From contig UYJD01000012.1 of the NCBI GenBank assembly GCA_900618795.1, positions 708,855 to 772,854 on the forward strand: a stretch of 64,000 nt of DNA. The letters are read 5' to 3'. Source of the DNA: Cyanodermella asteris. Its lineage: Eukaryota; Ascomycota; Lecanoromycetes; Ostropales; Stictidaceae. Made by a program: the position numbers and the translations under genes. Shown here one piece after another: positions 45,603 through 54,934 of the stretch. The stretch's first letter is position 1; every line of letters starts with the position of its first letter. A model generated the notes under the pieces. The model was given only the letters and a program-made list of their open reading frames with translations. It had not been told where the DNA came from and made no database searches.

Positions 45603-46453
45603 ATGGACATAGACCCTCCAATTGCTTCATTATCTCTCACTCATGTTCATTACGTACGTCAAAACTTGCAAGAGACAGCTGTGGCTATAAGAACATGTTT
45701 CATACTGAGCAGGCTGCCTCTTCTCTGAAGAGGAAACGATCCGGCTGACACAAACCGCAGGACCCCACTGATCCTCTTTCGCACTTCTGCGCATTCCTGG
45801 CATTAGTACCCCAAGGCTTGATAGTCGCATACGTCGTTCTCTGCTGGTCTTCCCGGGAAATTGAAATCGTCCTTGCCTTCATCGGACAGCTAGCTTGCGA
45901 AGCACTCAATTTTACCCTCAAACGGATCATTCAAGAGGAACGACCACGTCAAATTCGCGGCAAAGGCTACGGCATGCCATCGTCACATTCGCAGTTCATG
46001 GCTTACTTTGCCGTCTACGTTGGACTTTTCGTCCTCATGAGGCACCAGCCGAAGCCGAGGAAGGGTAGCGGCTTGGGCAGAGAGGGCAGCTATGGGGTGT
46101 TGGGCAGCTTGATGCCAAGTCAGTATGCACAGCAGGCTCTCACGGCCGTGGTCGTTATCATTAATGCGGCAATGGTGGCGGCGAGTCGGATCTACTTGAA
46201 CTACCACACGCCCAAGCAGGTGGTTGTTGGTTGCGGTGCTGGCGCGTTGTTTGCGTTGGTTTGGTATGCTCTGACGGCGCTGGCGAGGAGTCAAGGCTTG
46301 TTTGACTGGCTTCTAGATCTCGAGGTGGCCCGGTTATTCAGGATACGTGATCTTTTGCTGGACGAGGACTTGGTGGAGAGCGGGTATAGAGAATATCTGG
46401 CCAGGAGAGGCGCCAATGCAGACGTGGCCACAGATGGCAAGAAGAGCCGTTGA
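45603..46453 (+). CDS. CAX4: Dolichyl pyrophosphate phosphatase (CAX4/DOLPP1)
   Basis: ER PAP2-family phosphatase that recycles dolichyl-PP, released after N-glycan transfer, to dolichyl-P. 247 aa from exons 45603-45653 and 45761-46453; the 107-bp intron has donor GTACGT, branch GGCTGAC and acceptor CAG. Exon 1 encodes MDIDPPIASLSLTHVHY, joined to DPTDPLSHFCAFLALVPQ, the conserved DOLPP1 N-terminus. PAP2 motifs: KRIIQEERPR, MPSSHSQF and SRIYLNYHTPKQV with the catalytic His. Four to five hydrophobic segments; cytosolic basic tail ends in DGKKSR. Confidence 0.93.
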
Positions 46454-47320
46454 GACAATACAAACCTAGGATAGCACGTAGACATAAGAACACCGGTGCG
46501 ATGGAAGACCAAGCCCTACATACTTGTATCTGTCGCGGCCTTTGCGATGTAAGTCGTGACCTGATTTCACAGGGAGCTAAGAATGGCCACAAGCACTGAA
46601 ACATTCACAGTACTTCAATCGTGCCCCGATCGCAAAAGACCAGCAAGGTCCCTGCGATCGAGCCAGAGCAAGATGTTAGCTCGTATACGGCACGTAAAAC
46701 AATCTTAGATGAAAGTCTAGTACTGTTGCCAGCAGCAAGGAACGCACCGTACAATAATAGACTAGATCAGTCGAGAGCGGGTCCGCTCCTTGACATCCCT
46801 GCACTAGGGCAACGAAAACAGAGATCTGAAGCGCATCCCAACTGAGCCTGGACTTCGAACATCAAACCCCATTTTGAGCCACCGCCAACGTGTCTCAAAG
46901 TCTCCGTGAGGCCGAGCCAGTCATGTGCATTTCCGCCCTGAAACTTCCGCGGGGCTCGACTCGAGCGGACTGGCCCGGACGGGGTTCCGACATGACTGTG
47001 TGGAGAGTCGAGACCGCGATCCCACAGGCCAACAAGTTCTGTCAGCTGAACGGTTTGGGTTTCCGCCAGAATTATTGAGTCCAGGCTACGATGATTCTAT
47101 ATACTGGGAATCAGCCGAGTCTTCGCGGAGGTTCTGATTTCAGGATTTCGGCATCCTCGCCGCCGATGCTCACGGCCATGGGAACCCCAGCTTGTACCTC
47201 TCTCAGCCCTCAACTTAGGTAGCTAAACTTAGCCGGCCATCTATTGACCACCTGGAGCGACCCTTACTTCCAGCCTACCGCCACTGCTCGTCGCATTTTT
47301 CGAAAACTTGCCGCCCGTCG
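46454..47320. other. Intergenic upstream of the Zn2Cys6 regulator
   Basis: 0.87 kb. At 46940-47010 there are several CGG/CCG triplets close together (CCGCGG, AGCGGA, CCCGGACGGGG, TTCCGA), the half-site of binuclear zinc regulators. Autoregulation is possible but speculative. Confidence 0.35.
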
Positions 47321-49306
47321 GTGATGATGACTTCACCGCGAGGAACCCATCCTCTACTCCCCGCAGCCTTAGTTCCGAGTATCTCGAGCCAGAAGCGACG
47401 ACGGAACCTCGTCAAGGCCGCTTGTAACCGCTGCCGCACCGGCAAAGTCAAGTGTGATGGAAAAAGACCCAGATGTGGTCGATGCTCGAAGCTCGACAGC
47501 TCCCATTGTTGTCAATATGATGTCGACGACGGCGAAACGCGTCAGGATGCACTCAGGAAGAAGACAGCAGGCATTCAAAAGTCGCTATCAGGTGCCATGG
47601 GCTTCATCGAAGCACTCAAGAAGATGACCCCGGAGCAGGCCGAGATGACGTTGGCAAATATACGAGGCACGACCGATGTGCACAAGTACCTGGAACAGTT
47701 CGAAGACGCCACCCTATCACCAAACTCTACTTCAGCCTCCGAACCCGCCCTCACTCCTCCTGACACGCTGCCGGCACCACTGAGCGCCAACGATCCCTTT
47801 GTGCCTTCAGAAACTGCGTCCAACGGACGAGGAAACCGCTCCGACGACGCATGCATGTGTGGTCTCAACAGTGGTGACCAGATTCCTCATCAGTATATCA
47901 CGGTAGAAGCAGTACGATCTTTCTTCGAAGGCAGCAGCAAGCTGTTTCATGTTTTCTCTCAGGATGAGATCCGGAGCCATATTAACGAGATTTATATTTT
48001 GACACCCAACGATCCACCACGCATATCGCAAGCTTGCGTGTTCAGTATAGCCGCAGTCGGATGCGCTTATGCCTCATCAAGTTCAGGCCAGGAAACCGAG
48101 AACACGTTATTCGATCGCGCCAAGCTGTGTCTCGACGACGTGATTGAGTTTGCACCGATAACAGGCGCAAAGGTCTGTTGTCTGCTTGGCATGAGACTGC
48201 TCTTCATGAAGAATCGAGCCAGTCTGACCTTTATTGAGATGGGACTCGAATTGTGCCGTAGAGAAGGTGTGGACTCGCAGACGAAGCCATTCCAGCGGAG
48301 CGAAGAGGAATGGATCGATGGCCGCAAGACCTTCAGAACCCTGTTCTTCTTGGCATCATGGCTCTCTGCTTCAGTTGGCTACCTTTCAAAATGCTCGCTC
48401 TACATGCAAGCACTTGGAAACCAAGACATCAACATACGGGGCGAGACGAGCCTGGAGGATCTGGTCCAGTCGGCCATGGTCAAGGTGTCCCTGCTCAAAT
48501 TCAGCATCCTGCGATTCAATCTTGATGGAAACCCCCTCACAACACTCTCAATCGGTGCAATGAGCAGAGATCTGAAAAAATGGTATGATGACTTGCCGCC
48601 CGCGGTGCATTTGATCAACGTGCAGGACCCTTCGATACCGACAGCACTAAGAAGGACCGTCTATTTCTGCCACCTTCTTTACCTAGGATGTCTGATTCTT
48701 CTGGCCCGCCGCATTCTTCATTCGGAAACGCTTCCGGCCATCACTTTTGGATGCGCAGGGCCAAGGACCACTTCAGAAGCCATCGTTCGGGATGCCATCA
48801 CTGCAGCCCAGCAATCCGCACGGATCCTCAATCTGCTTCGCAAGGAGGAAGGTATTTTCAAACGATGCTGGCTTTGTATTTTCCAGGGATATGTGGCCCT
48901 TACCATGAATCTCTATGCCTTCACCCAGCAACTCCTGGCACGGGACTTTGAAGCTGCTCAGGAGAGCTCTTTCAGCGCTGCGTGCTGCATGGACGCTCTC
49001 GAATACTGTTCTTTGGAAGATCCGGTAGCTGCCCGGTTCCTTGCTTCTTGTCAGCCTATATACACGATGCTCAGTCGTTATCAAAGGGACTCAGTACCAG
49101 ATTCGGAGTTGAAAGCTGCGGCTGAGACGCTCTTGGACATGTTTTGCATGCCGTTTGGTGTTGACGCCGGCGACAAGGTCCCAGTGATCGGAGACTGGGC
49201 ACATTGCGAATCAGAAGATACGCGACTACGCGACTACGCGACTACAGTCTTGTCGTCAGTAGAGAGCAGAACTTTGAAGCGAGCATGCCATTTCATAGGA
49301 CATTGA
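47321..49306 (+). CDS. Zn2Cys6 transcription factor with fungal-specific middle homology region
   Basis: Single exon, 661 aa. The binuclear zinc cluster is CNRCRTGKVKCDGKRPRC followed by GRCSKLDSSHC, from Cys35 to about Cys63, preceded by the basic run KRRRNLVK. A linker and short dimerisation helix follow. The fungal transcription-factor domain covers about 200-560 (FSQDEIRSHINEIY, GMRLLFMKNRASLTFIEMGLELCRREG). Target genes are unknown. The first three codons are all ATG. Near the C-terminus an 8-bp repeat in triplicate encodes TRLRDYATT; its length is not a multiple of three. The region downstream is repetitive. Confidence 0.92.
   Translation: MMMTSPRGTHPLLPAALVPSISSQKRRRNLVKAACNRCRTGKVKCDGKRPRCGRCSKLDSSHCCQYDVDDGETRQDALRKKTAGIQKSLSGAMGFIEALKKMTPEQAEMTLANIRGTTDVHKYLEQFEDATLSPNSTSASEPALTPPDTLPAPLSANDPFVPSETASNGRGNRSDDACMCGLNSGDQIPHQYITVEAVRSFFEGSSKLFHVFSQDEIRSHINEIYILTPNDPPRISQACVFSIAAVGCAYASSSSGQETENTLFDRAKLCLDDVIEFAPITGAKVCCLLGMRLLFMKNRASLTFIEMGLELCRREGVDSQTKPFQRSEEEWIDGRKTFRTLFFLASWLSASVGYLSKCSLYMQALGNQDINIRGETSLEDLVQSAMVKVSLLKFSILRFNLDGNPLTTLSIGAMSRDLKKWYDDLPPAVHLINVQDPSIPTALRRTVYFCHLLYLGCLILLARRILHSETLPAITFGCAGPRTTSEAIVRDAITAAQQSARILNLLRKEEGIFKRCWLCIFQGYVALTMNLYAFTQQLLARDFEAAQESSFSAACCMDALEYCSLEDPVAARFLASCQPIYTMLSRYQRDSVPDSELKAAAETLLDMFCMPFGVDAGDKVPVIGDWAHCESEDTRLRDYATTVLSSVESRTLKRACHFIGH
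49222..49245 (+). repeat. 8-bp tandem repeat (3 copies) within the Zn2Cys6 coding region
   Basis: GCGACTAC occurs three times head to tail, about 60 bases before the stop codon. Gain or loss of a copy would shift the frame of the last 20 residues. Confidence 0.95.
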
Positions 49307-49366
49307 AAAATCTTGCGCCAGGGCCGAGAGTTCGAAGTTTGGTGGACTCGTTGGGCCCATCAAAGT

Positions 49367-49708
49367 TCATCAACGACAATTCTGGGCGTGGGTGGCCGGA
49401 CGCTTTACGACAAGGGTAAGTACGCCAGGCTCTACTGGCGTGGTTGAAATTTGGAAAGATCGTTATGTGCTCAGGCATGATTCGGGAAAGGGGTCATGTC
49501 AAGGTAAGCACTGGTTGCGAAAAAGGGGCTTGGGTTCATCCATGCTTGTCAACAACGAATCTGGGCATGAATGGCCAGATGCTTTACGACAGGGACAACT
49601 ACTGCAGGTCTATTGGCATGGGTGAGTATTGGAAAGGGCGTTTCGTCCTCAGACACGGTGGTGGAGAGTGATCATCTCAAGGCAAGCACTGGTCATGAAA
49701 AAGGATGG
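49367..49708 (+). repeat. Diverged tandem duplication, two copies, period about 179 bp
   Basis: Copy 1 starts near 49367 and copy 2 near 49547. Matching landmarks are CTGGGCRTGRRTGGCC at 49382 and 49561, GCTTTACGACA, TTGGAAAG, and AAGGYAAGCACTGGT at 49501 and 49679. Identity looks about 70 percent by eye. In one frame or another both copies read WPDALRQG, with YW.G, WK.R.VLRH and GKHW/RQAL-like continuations, so an ancestral coding unit is possible, but neither copy is open throughout in one frame. Confidence 0.8.
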
Positions 49709-50198
49709 AGAGAACCAAAAGAATGAAAAACACCTCCTCACGTGTCTCTGCCTTCTCTGCCTTGGTTTTGGGGCCGAAGAGCATCACGCCATCAGTAAGT
49801 ATGCTCGTGATCAGTGTCGTCACGCGTTGTTACCTGAGGCTGGAGAGTGCCCGTTGGCCTATGGGAGGGTGGTCATGCCGCCGTCACCGGCGCCGAGAAG
49901 CCACATGTTGATGGCAATTGATCCAATCAGTCGCGTCCCAACAGCACGGACCTTTGTGGCTGTCAGGTATAAGTATATCGTCGCGCTCCAGCTTGTTGTC
50001 CTTTCTTCTTTCCCTCTTACACTACCTGCTCCTGCTCTCAAGTTGCCCACAAGCTGCTTCTACAACGCTCACAACTCACTCTTGCTCCTGTTTCTCGCTC
50101 TGCTCTCGCTCGTGCTTTCTGCTCTGCTCTTGCATTGTGCATTGTGCTCGCTCTCGCCCTTTCCTTACCTTTCTCTTCCTTCTCCTCCTGCAGTCACG
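49709..50198 (+). promoter_or_regulatory. Promoter-like block: CCAAT box, TATA box and CT-rich leader
   Basis: CCAAT at 49923-49927, TATAAG/TATAT at 49968-49978, then about 200 bases of strongly pyrimidine-rich sequence running to the ATG at 50199, ending in TCCTCCTGCAG (a good acceptor-like site, so a leader intron is possible). This order is typical of strongly transcribed fungal genes. Confidence 0.55.
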
Positions 50199-51041
50199 AT
50201 GCCTGCTTTCACCTCCTCCTCCTCCTCCGCTCCTTCCTGCCAGTCGAAGAAACTGGCAGAACGTGCTGCTGCTCGTGCAGCTCGTTCACGACCATGGCTG
50301 GCTGCTCCTGCGGCCCCAGCCCCAGCATTGGCTGTGCCTGCCCCCCAGCAGGCCAGCAAACAGGCACCTTAGGTCGGTGCCTCTTTCCCTGTTGCTAATG
50401 AGCAGCAGGAACAGCCTTCTGCCGCCCTGCTGGCGCGTCGTGCTGCCCGAGAGGGCCGACGCAAGCTCTGGACAGAGCGACCGCCCTCGCCAGTGGGCAC
50501 GGTGATCCACCACGCGGTGGACGACAAGGACATGTCGGACGACATGTCAATCCTGGACCTGGCCGAGAGCCAGGATGGAAGGAGCGACGATGGGGTCTCG
50601 GAGACCTCATCAGAATCATCGGACGACGAAGGGTTCGTCCACGGGGTGGCGAGCCTGGCCTGGCCCTTGCCCCAACGCACCATCGGCCTTGGTGAGGGGC
50701 TGCTCGACAACGAGCCGCCATACCGGCCCGTCAACCGGCCCAGGAACCGGCCCCACGCTCGTGGCTGCTGCCACGAGCAGGCAATGTTGGAAGCCGCCGC
50801 CCAGGACCCGGTCGAGGACCTCCTGGACGACTATCTGGACCGTCCGGAGCATCACGAGGGTGATGCATACCAGGTGCTTCTCGACGAGATGCTCCTGCTT
50901 GACGCGGTGGTCGAATCGATCATCGACGTCTACGAGACGCTGCCTGCGGAAGGCAGCAGCGTCCCTGCCAAGCCAAACCCACTCCACCTGGCAGCCATGT
51001 CCAGGGTGGAGAAGATGAGGGCGAAACTCGCCAGGAAGTGA
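50199..51041 (+). CDS. Unknown acidic Ala/Ser-rich protein with an in-frame TAG or a 72-bp intron
   Basis: One frame from ATG 50199 to stop 51039-51041, interrupted by TAG at 50370-50372. The N-terminus has a Ser run and basic helix (KKLAERAAARAARSR), then Ala/Pro repeats. After the stop, LLARRAAREGRRKLW repeats the same basic-helix style. Then comes an acidic, Ser/Asp-rich part (DDKDMSDDMSILDL; ETSSESSDDEG), a Pro/Arg stretch and a helical C-terminus (VEDLLDDYLDRPEHH; VEKMRAKLARK). An in-frame intron would remove the stop: donor GTGCCT (weak), branch GCTAAT, acceptor GAGCAG, 72 bp. Third positions look more GC-rich than in neighbouring genes. I recognise no family. The promoter-like block upstream and the charged, regular composition argue that it is or recently was expressed. 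Confidence 0.45.
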
Positions 51042-51091
51042 CCACCAGGTAGGCACTTACTGACAGACTGAGCAGGTGCTACTGACCTGCA

Positions 51092-51200
51092 TGAAAAAAC
51101 ACCAAAAACAGATGAAAACGACAAAAACAATCACCAAAACAGTTGAAAAATTGAGAAAAGGACAAAAACATGTGAAAATGACAAAACAATCACCAAAAAA
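51092..51200. repeat. A-rich tract with two copies of a ~30-bp unit 60 bp apart
   Basis: Almost no T or G runs: repeated ACAAAAACAATCACCAAAA at 51121 and, with one A fewer near its start, at 51181, each preceded by TGAAAAYG. It directly follows the unknown gene at 50199-51041. Confidence 0.75.
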
Positions 51201-51335
51201 TGGGAGTGGGACGACCTTGAGGTCGATCGAACGTTGAGCCGGAAGTCGGAATCGCGAGTCTGGGGGGACTTGCGAGGAAGGCGAATGGCCGAACGGAGAA
51301 TGGGAACACGGTTTAGTCGTGAAGCGGTTGCTACC

Positions 51336-51655
51336 TCACTGATCTGCAATACTGCGGTGAAGGGAGCAACGTGTGAGTAGCGCGTCTGTGATTTCCGGGT
51401 CGACGGAGAGGGATTTGTGGAGTTTTTGGAGTATTGTGGGGAAGGCGTTTTTGGACACTGGGTTATTGGAATGGAACGAGTTGGATTTTGGGATGGCAGC
51501 TTTTTGAACTGCACTGTACTGACATTACAGCGTCGAGGGATTCGGAATCTTGGACAGCTGGCCTGGAACGCATGGGAATTCGCGGTGAGCTTCATGGAGC
51601 TCGCTGCGCCGGATACTGATTTCGTACAGGTCCGGCGCTCCACGATGGCAGACAC
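51336..51655 (-). pseudogene. Fragment of an unknown gene, interrupted by one TAA
   Basis: Minus-strand frame reading GAPDLYEISIRRSELHEAH, REFPCVPGQLSKIPNPSTL, then TAA at 51527-51525, then AVQKAAIPKSNSFHSNNPV and ILQKLHKSLSVDPEITDALL to a TGA at 51336. The composition is protein-like on both sides of the stop, and CAA to TAA would explain it. A TACTAAC branch point and an AAG acceptor sit just upstream (exon from 51655), so an earlier exon is likely, but I cannot place it. Family not recognised. A longer overlapping frame (51131-51901) is less protein-like. Confidence 0.35.
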
Positions 51656-52028
51656 CTTCACGTGGTGTGGGGTGTTAGTACTTGAGCTTGCTCGGGGAAC
51701 CAAGATCTGCCCGACGACGAAGAACATGACGACGGGAAGAAGAGTTGGGGACTGGACGTATAGCAAATGGAGAACAGATGGCAGAGGGAACAGTATGAGG
51801 AGCATGTATTCTAGCATGACAACGAACGAAGCAATTGCAGCAATGGCCTCACTTGCTGCATATTTTGTCGTAGTAGACTTATGAATTTGGTGAAGAGCCA
51901 AATGGCTGAGCTCATGACTCAGCTAGCAAGATACGCTAGTGCCCACGCAATCGACCGTAAATCTGTGCTCATGTCATGTATATTGTAAAGTACAGCAATT
52001 CCGCCTCTTTCAGACGTTGAAATTCAAC
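51656..52028. other. Intergenic, possible 5' exon of the fragment above
   Basis: 0.37 kb. May hold a first exon of the minus-strand fragment and the 3' UTR of the phosphatase inhibitor gene; neither can be shown. Confidence 0.3.
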
Positions 52029-52850
52029 TCAAGCACCATTGACTCCGTCACGACCAGGCAACGGAGGAGCATCGCGCTCGGAATCCTCGTCCATGGCATC
52101 GACCTCCTCCGGATGCCCCAGCAGCCCCTTGACGTCCTTCATCTCATAATGTCGCTTCCGCTTCTCCTCAAACTGCTTATGCTTCTGGATCTCCTCCTTG
52201 GTGTGCGGACCCCCAGCGTCGGCCGCGCGACTCAAGCTGACGCTCTTCTCCCTCCCACTGTGCGTCCGCTCCATCGAGCTCGCAGCCGCCTTCGGAACCT
52301 CCTCCTCCGGCTCGCCGATATCGAGTCCCGGGATATCACTCTCGCGCGTCCGGCTCGTCGCACCCAAGCGTCCCGAATCCAGCTCGTCGACCTTCAGATT
52401 GCTCGGATCGATGGCGACCTCGGCCTCGGCTGCCTCGTCCTCCTCGAGATCCATGGCCATCCTCGGGTCGGCGTGCACGAACGGGGTTTTGGGTTCGTCG
52501 ATCTTCATGGTCGCCGTGCGGTCGTTTTCGTTCAGGTAGAGGTTCGCCTCATCCCACTTCAGCCGGCCGTCGGCGTCGCGGGGCACCTGCGGGTTGTCAT
52601 TCGCGGCTGCGGAGGACGCTCGACGCGGGACGGAGCCGGGCTGGGAGGAGGATGTACGTCGGGGTCCGGCGTTGCGTTGTGTGTTTGCGAGGGTGAGTTC
52701 TTTTTCCGAGATGCCGCGCTCGAGAGGCGGCATTTCCGTGGTCGTGGGCGAGGTTACGGCGGGTGGTGGGGAGCCGCCGTGGTGGGAGGGGTTTTTCAGA
52801 ATGCCCTTTGGCCGCTGGGGATGCGGGCTGGGCGATGTGGAGGTGACCAT
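52029..52850 (-). CDS. GLC8: Protein phosphatase 1 inhibitor 2 (IPP2/Glc8-like)
   Basis: 273-residue, intrinsically disordered regulator of PP1. The three conserved PP1-contacting segments are present in order: RPKGILKN near residues 13-20, [15 protein letters not shown] around 98-112 (with KTPF downstream, including the regulatory Thr of a PxTP/KTP site), and the C-terminal helix [18 protein letters not shown]. An acidic end ([10 protein letters not shown]) follows. Single exon. ATG 52850 ([16 protein letters not shown]) is the first ATG; the frame extends slightly upstream without one. Confidence 0.93.
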   Translation of the reverse strand: MVTSTSPSPHPQRPKGILKNPSHHGGSPPPAVTSPTTTEMPPLERGISEKELTLANTQRNAGPRRTSSSQPGSVPRRASSAAANDNPQVPRDADGRLKWDEANLYLNENDRTATMKIDEPKTPFVHADPRMAMDLEEDEAAEAEVAIDPSNLKVDELDSGRLGATSRTRESDIPGLDIGEPEEEVPKAAASSMERTHSGREKSVSLSRAADAGGPHTKEEIQKHKQFEEKRKRHYEMKDVKGLLGHPEEVDAMDEDSERDAPPLPGRDGVNGA

Positions 52851-54934
52851 GGCGTAGAGGCCGTTCAATGCGCTGTGAGATGACTTGTAGGAGGTTGAGT
52901 GATGAAGTGTAGAATGGACGAGGGTCGAGGTGATCGTAACAACGTGTGCAGCTGAGTGCAGTAGAGTGGCAAGCTGGGGTGGTGGGAGGGTGTAATGTGT
53001 GAGGCAAGTGGTGCTTCAGGGAGGGCGATATAAACAGACGGTGCCAACGGTAGCGGCCAACGGAGAAGCAGAGGAAGGCCGCAGCAATGATGCACCGCGT
53101 ATGCGAAGCAATAACAACTTAATGCACGAAAACTGGTCGTGTGTCTGCCTGTGTGGAGTCGTCACCGTGGGCTGCTCTCCGTCACATGCAAAGAATGCAT
53201 CATGAGCTCAATCTGACTGATGCGGCTGGGCGGCGCCACGCAGACCGGGATGCTGCTGAAGCTTCCGACACTTGACAGGAGCAGTACGCGCGAGTCGATG
53301 CCGTCTCTGTGCGATGCTCGAGCTCAGGATGCTGTGTGTTGTCAGGGAACCCCGGTGATGCTGCTTGAAGGCTGTTTATTATTGCGGGGACATGGCGCGG
53401 GGTCAAACCTCACTTGACGGCGATGACAACTCGAAGTTAGATAATACTTAGGTAGCTCCATCAAGCTGCCGGCCTTGTTTCCGACAGCTCAAATGGCCCA
53501 GGTTGTTGGCGTTCCTGCACCCTCATCAGCACGCATGACGCAGGTCCACTTCGTTTTGGAACTATCTCTAATTCCAGCGTCCCAAACACCGGCATGTGCT
53601 CGTGACTGACAGCTACTACCACTCAATACGAGAATGTTACAACGATGCTAGATGGCGAGCTTCCTGATTGCAAACGATCAGCTTATGCTCAAGCCACACA
53701 AAACGTGCAGCTAGCAGACCGCCCAGTGAAAGCTTTAGGCTAGTCAGCACCAACAGTAATAGCCTATTCGGTCTAGGCCAACGGTTTCGAACGAGCTAGT
53801 CGTTAGTTTTGGCTCTGTCTGGTCCCCTTTACCGGTACCTAGGCCGGAACTGTGGCCGATACTAGGCTGTAACGTTTGCTATACTTGGATCTAAAGAACC
53901 GTGGCTACAGTAAACGATCCAAGGCCGTTGCTGGTCTGCCAACCTGACAAGAGACTATTAATCATTACAAGAGCCATAAACTCGAGAATTCGCTGCTCGT
54001 GCAGGGTCTGATTGTCGGCGAGCCGATGGAGGTGCCTCGACGAGCATTATCCGTGTCAGCCAACTCCTTTGCAAAGGACGGGGAGGAAACTGGACTCCGA
54101 TAGCACATCATCCAGGAGGAAGAGCCTACAACGGTGTCTGTGCTAGCTTCTCCCTTTGACTTGCCTTCGTCAATAGCAACAGCAGCAGTAGCTGACTCGA
54201 CCTGCCGCTCCTGTCCCCTTTTCTTGCCTAGCGGGGTCGAAGCGCCATTTTCAGAAAGTATCCGAACCGGCCCTCTGAAATCTTGGTCAACGGCCAATCT
54301 TCAGACGTTGCAAAACCCGGCCTGCCATCAAGATCGATTCGCTCGCTCGGTAAGATTCTTTCACGTCGCGGACCGGTAGTGGCAGCAGATATGTTTACTT
54401 CTTGTTCAAGCTAGGTTGGCTGGCATTGAGCACTTGAGGTCGACCAGTCGCCATGTGTGGAGGGTTCTTGGTTGCTCTCCGAGCGTTGAGAGGCCATTGC
54501 CGATGATTCGAGTCCAAAAGGTAAGGTCCGTCGTGACGGACCACTTTCAAGTCGACCAGGCAGAATGCATTGCGGAGACTTGGCGAGTACCTACCTTTTG
54601 TAGGACCTTGCCGATCACAGGCAACCTGCCATGCGAGCGTGTGGCGTCAGCGATGATTCATGCTTCTTAATTGAAGCCTTTTTGGCATTGACGAGGACGC
54701 ACCCTCAGTAGCCTGTTCTACGACGACAAGGTAAGCACTTGACGCTGAAACTCATCTTGGCTCCCACGAGGCTGATTTTGTGAAGCGGCAAGCTGTGTAC
54801 CGGTCCGGTGCCACTCTCTGAAGTTATACGTCAATGTCGAAACAGCCAGATATATTCCCAAGTCAAAACCCATCGTGAAAGCTATGCCTAGACCCAAGAC
54901 TCAAAGAAGCTGTGCAAGTCTTTCAATACGACCG
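52851..54934. other. Gene-poor 2.1 kb region
   Basis: The first ~200 bp should be the phosphatase-inhibitor promoter. The rest holds no supported gene on either strand: frames are short and frequently stopped, and composition is not AT-rich, so it does not look heavily RIP-mutated. A perfect 18-bp palindrome lies at 54525-54542. Confidence 0.45.
54525..54542. repeat. Perfect 18-bp inverted repeat
   Basis: GGTCCGTC-GT-GACGGACC: two 8-bp arms with a 2-bp centre. It could be a dimeric regulator site or hairpin; no function is shown. Confidence 0.9.

Noticed and set aside
51131-51901. 256-codon minus-strand frame with hydrophobic start
   Set aside because: Lower half is Ser/Arg/Thr-rich and unlike protein; the alternative frame at 51336-51655 with a branch point reads better.
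54505-54530. GATTCGAGTCC, resembling a tRNA B box
   Set aside because: No pairing T-stem, A box or acceptor stem around it.
52851-54934. Gene-poor block considered as a transposon remnant
   Set aside because: No terminal repeats, target-site duplication or transposase/reverse-transcriptase motifs visible, and it is not AT-rich.
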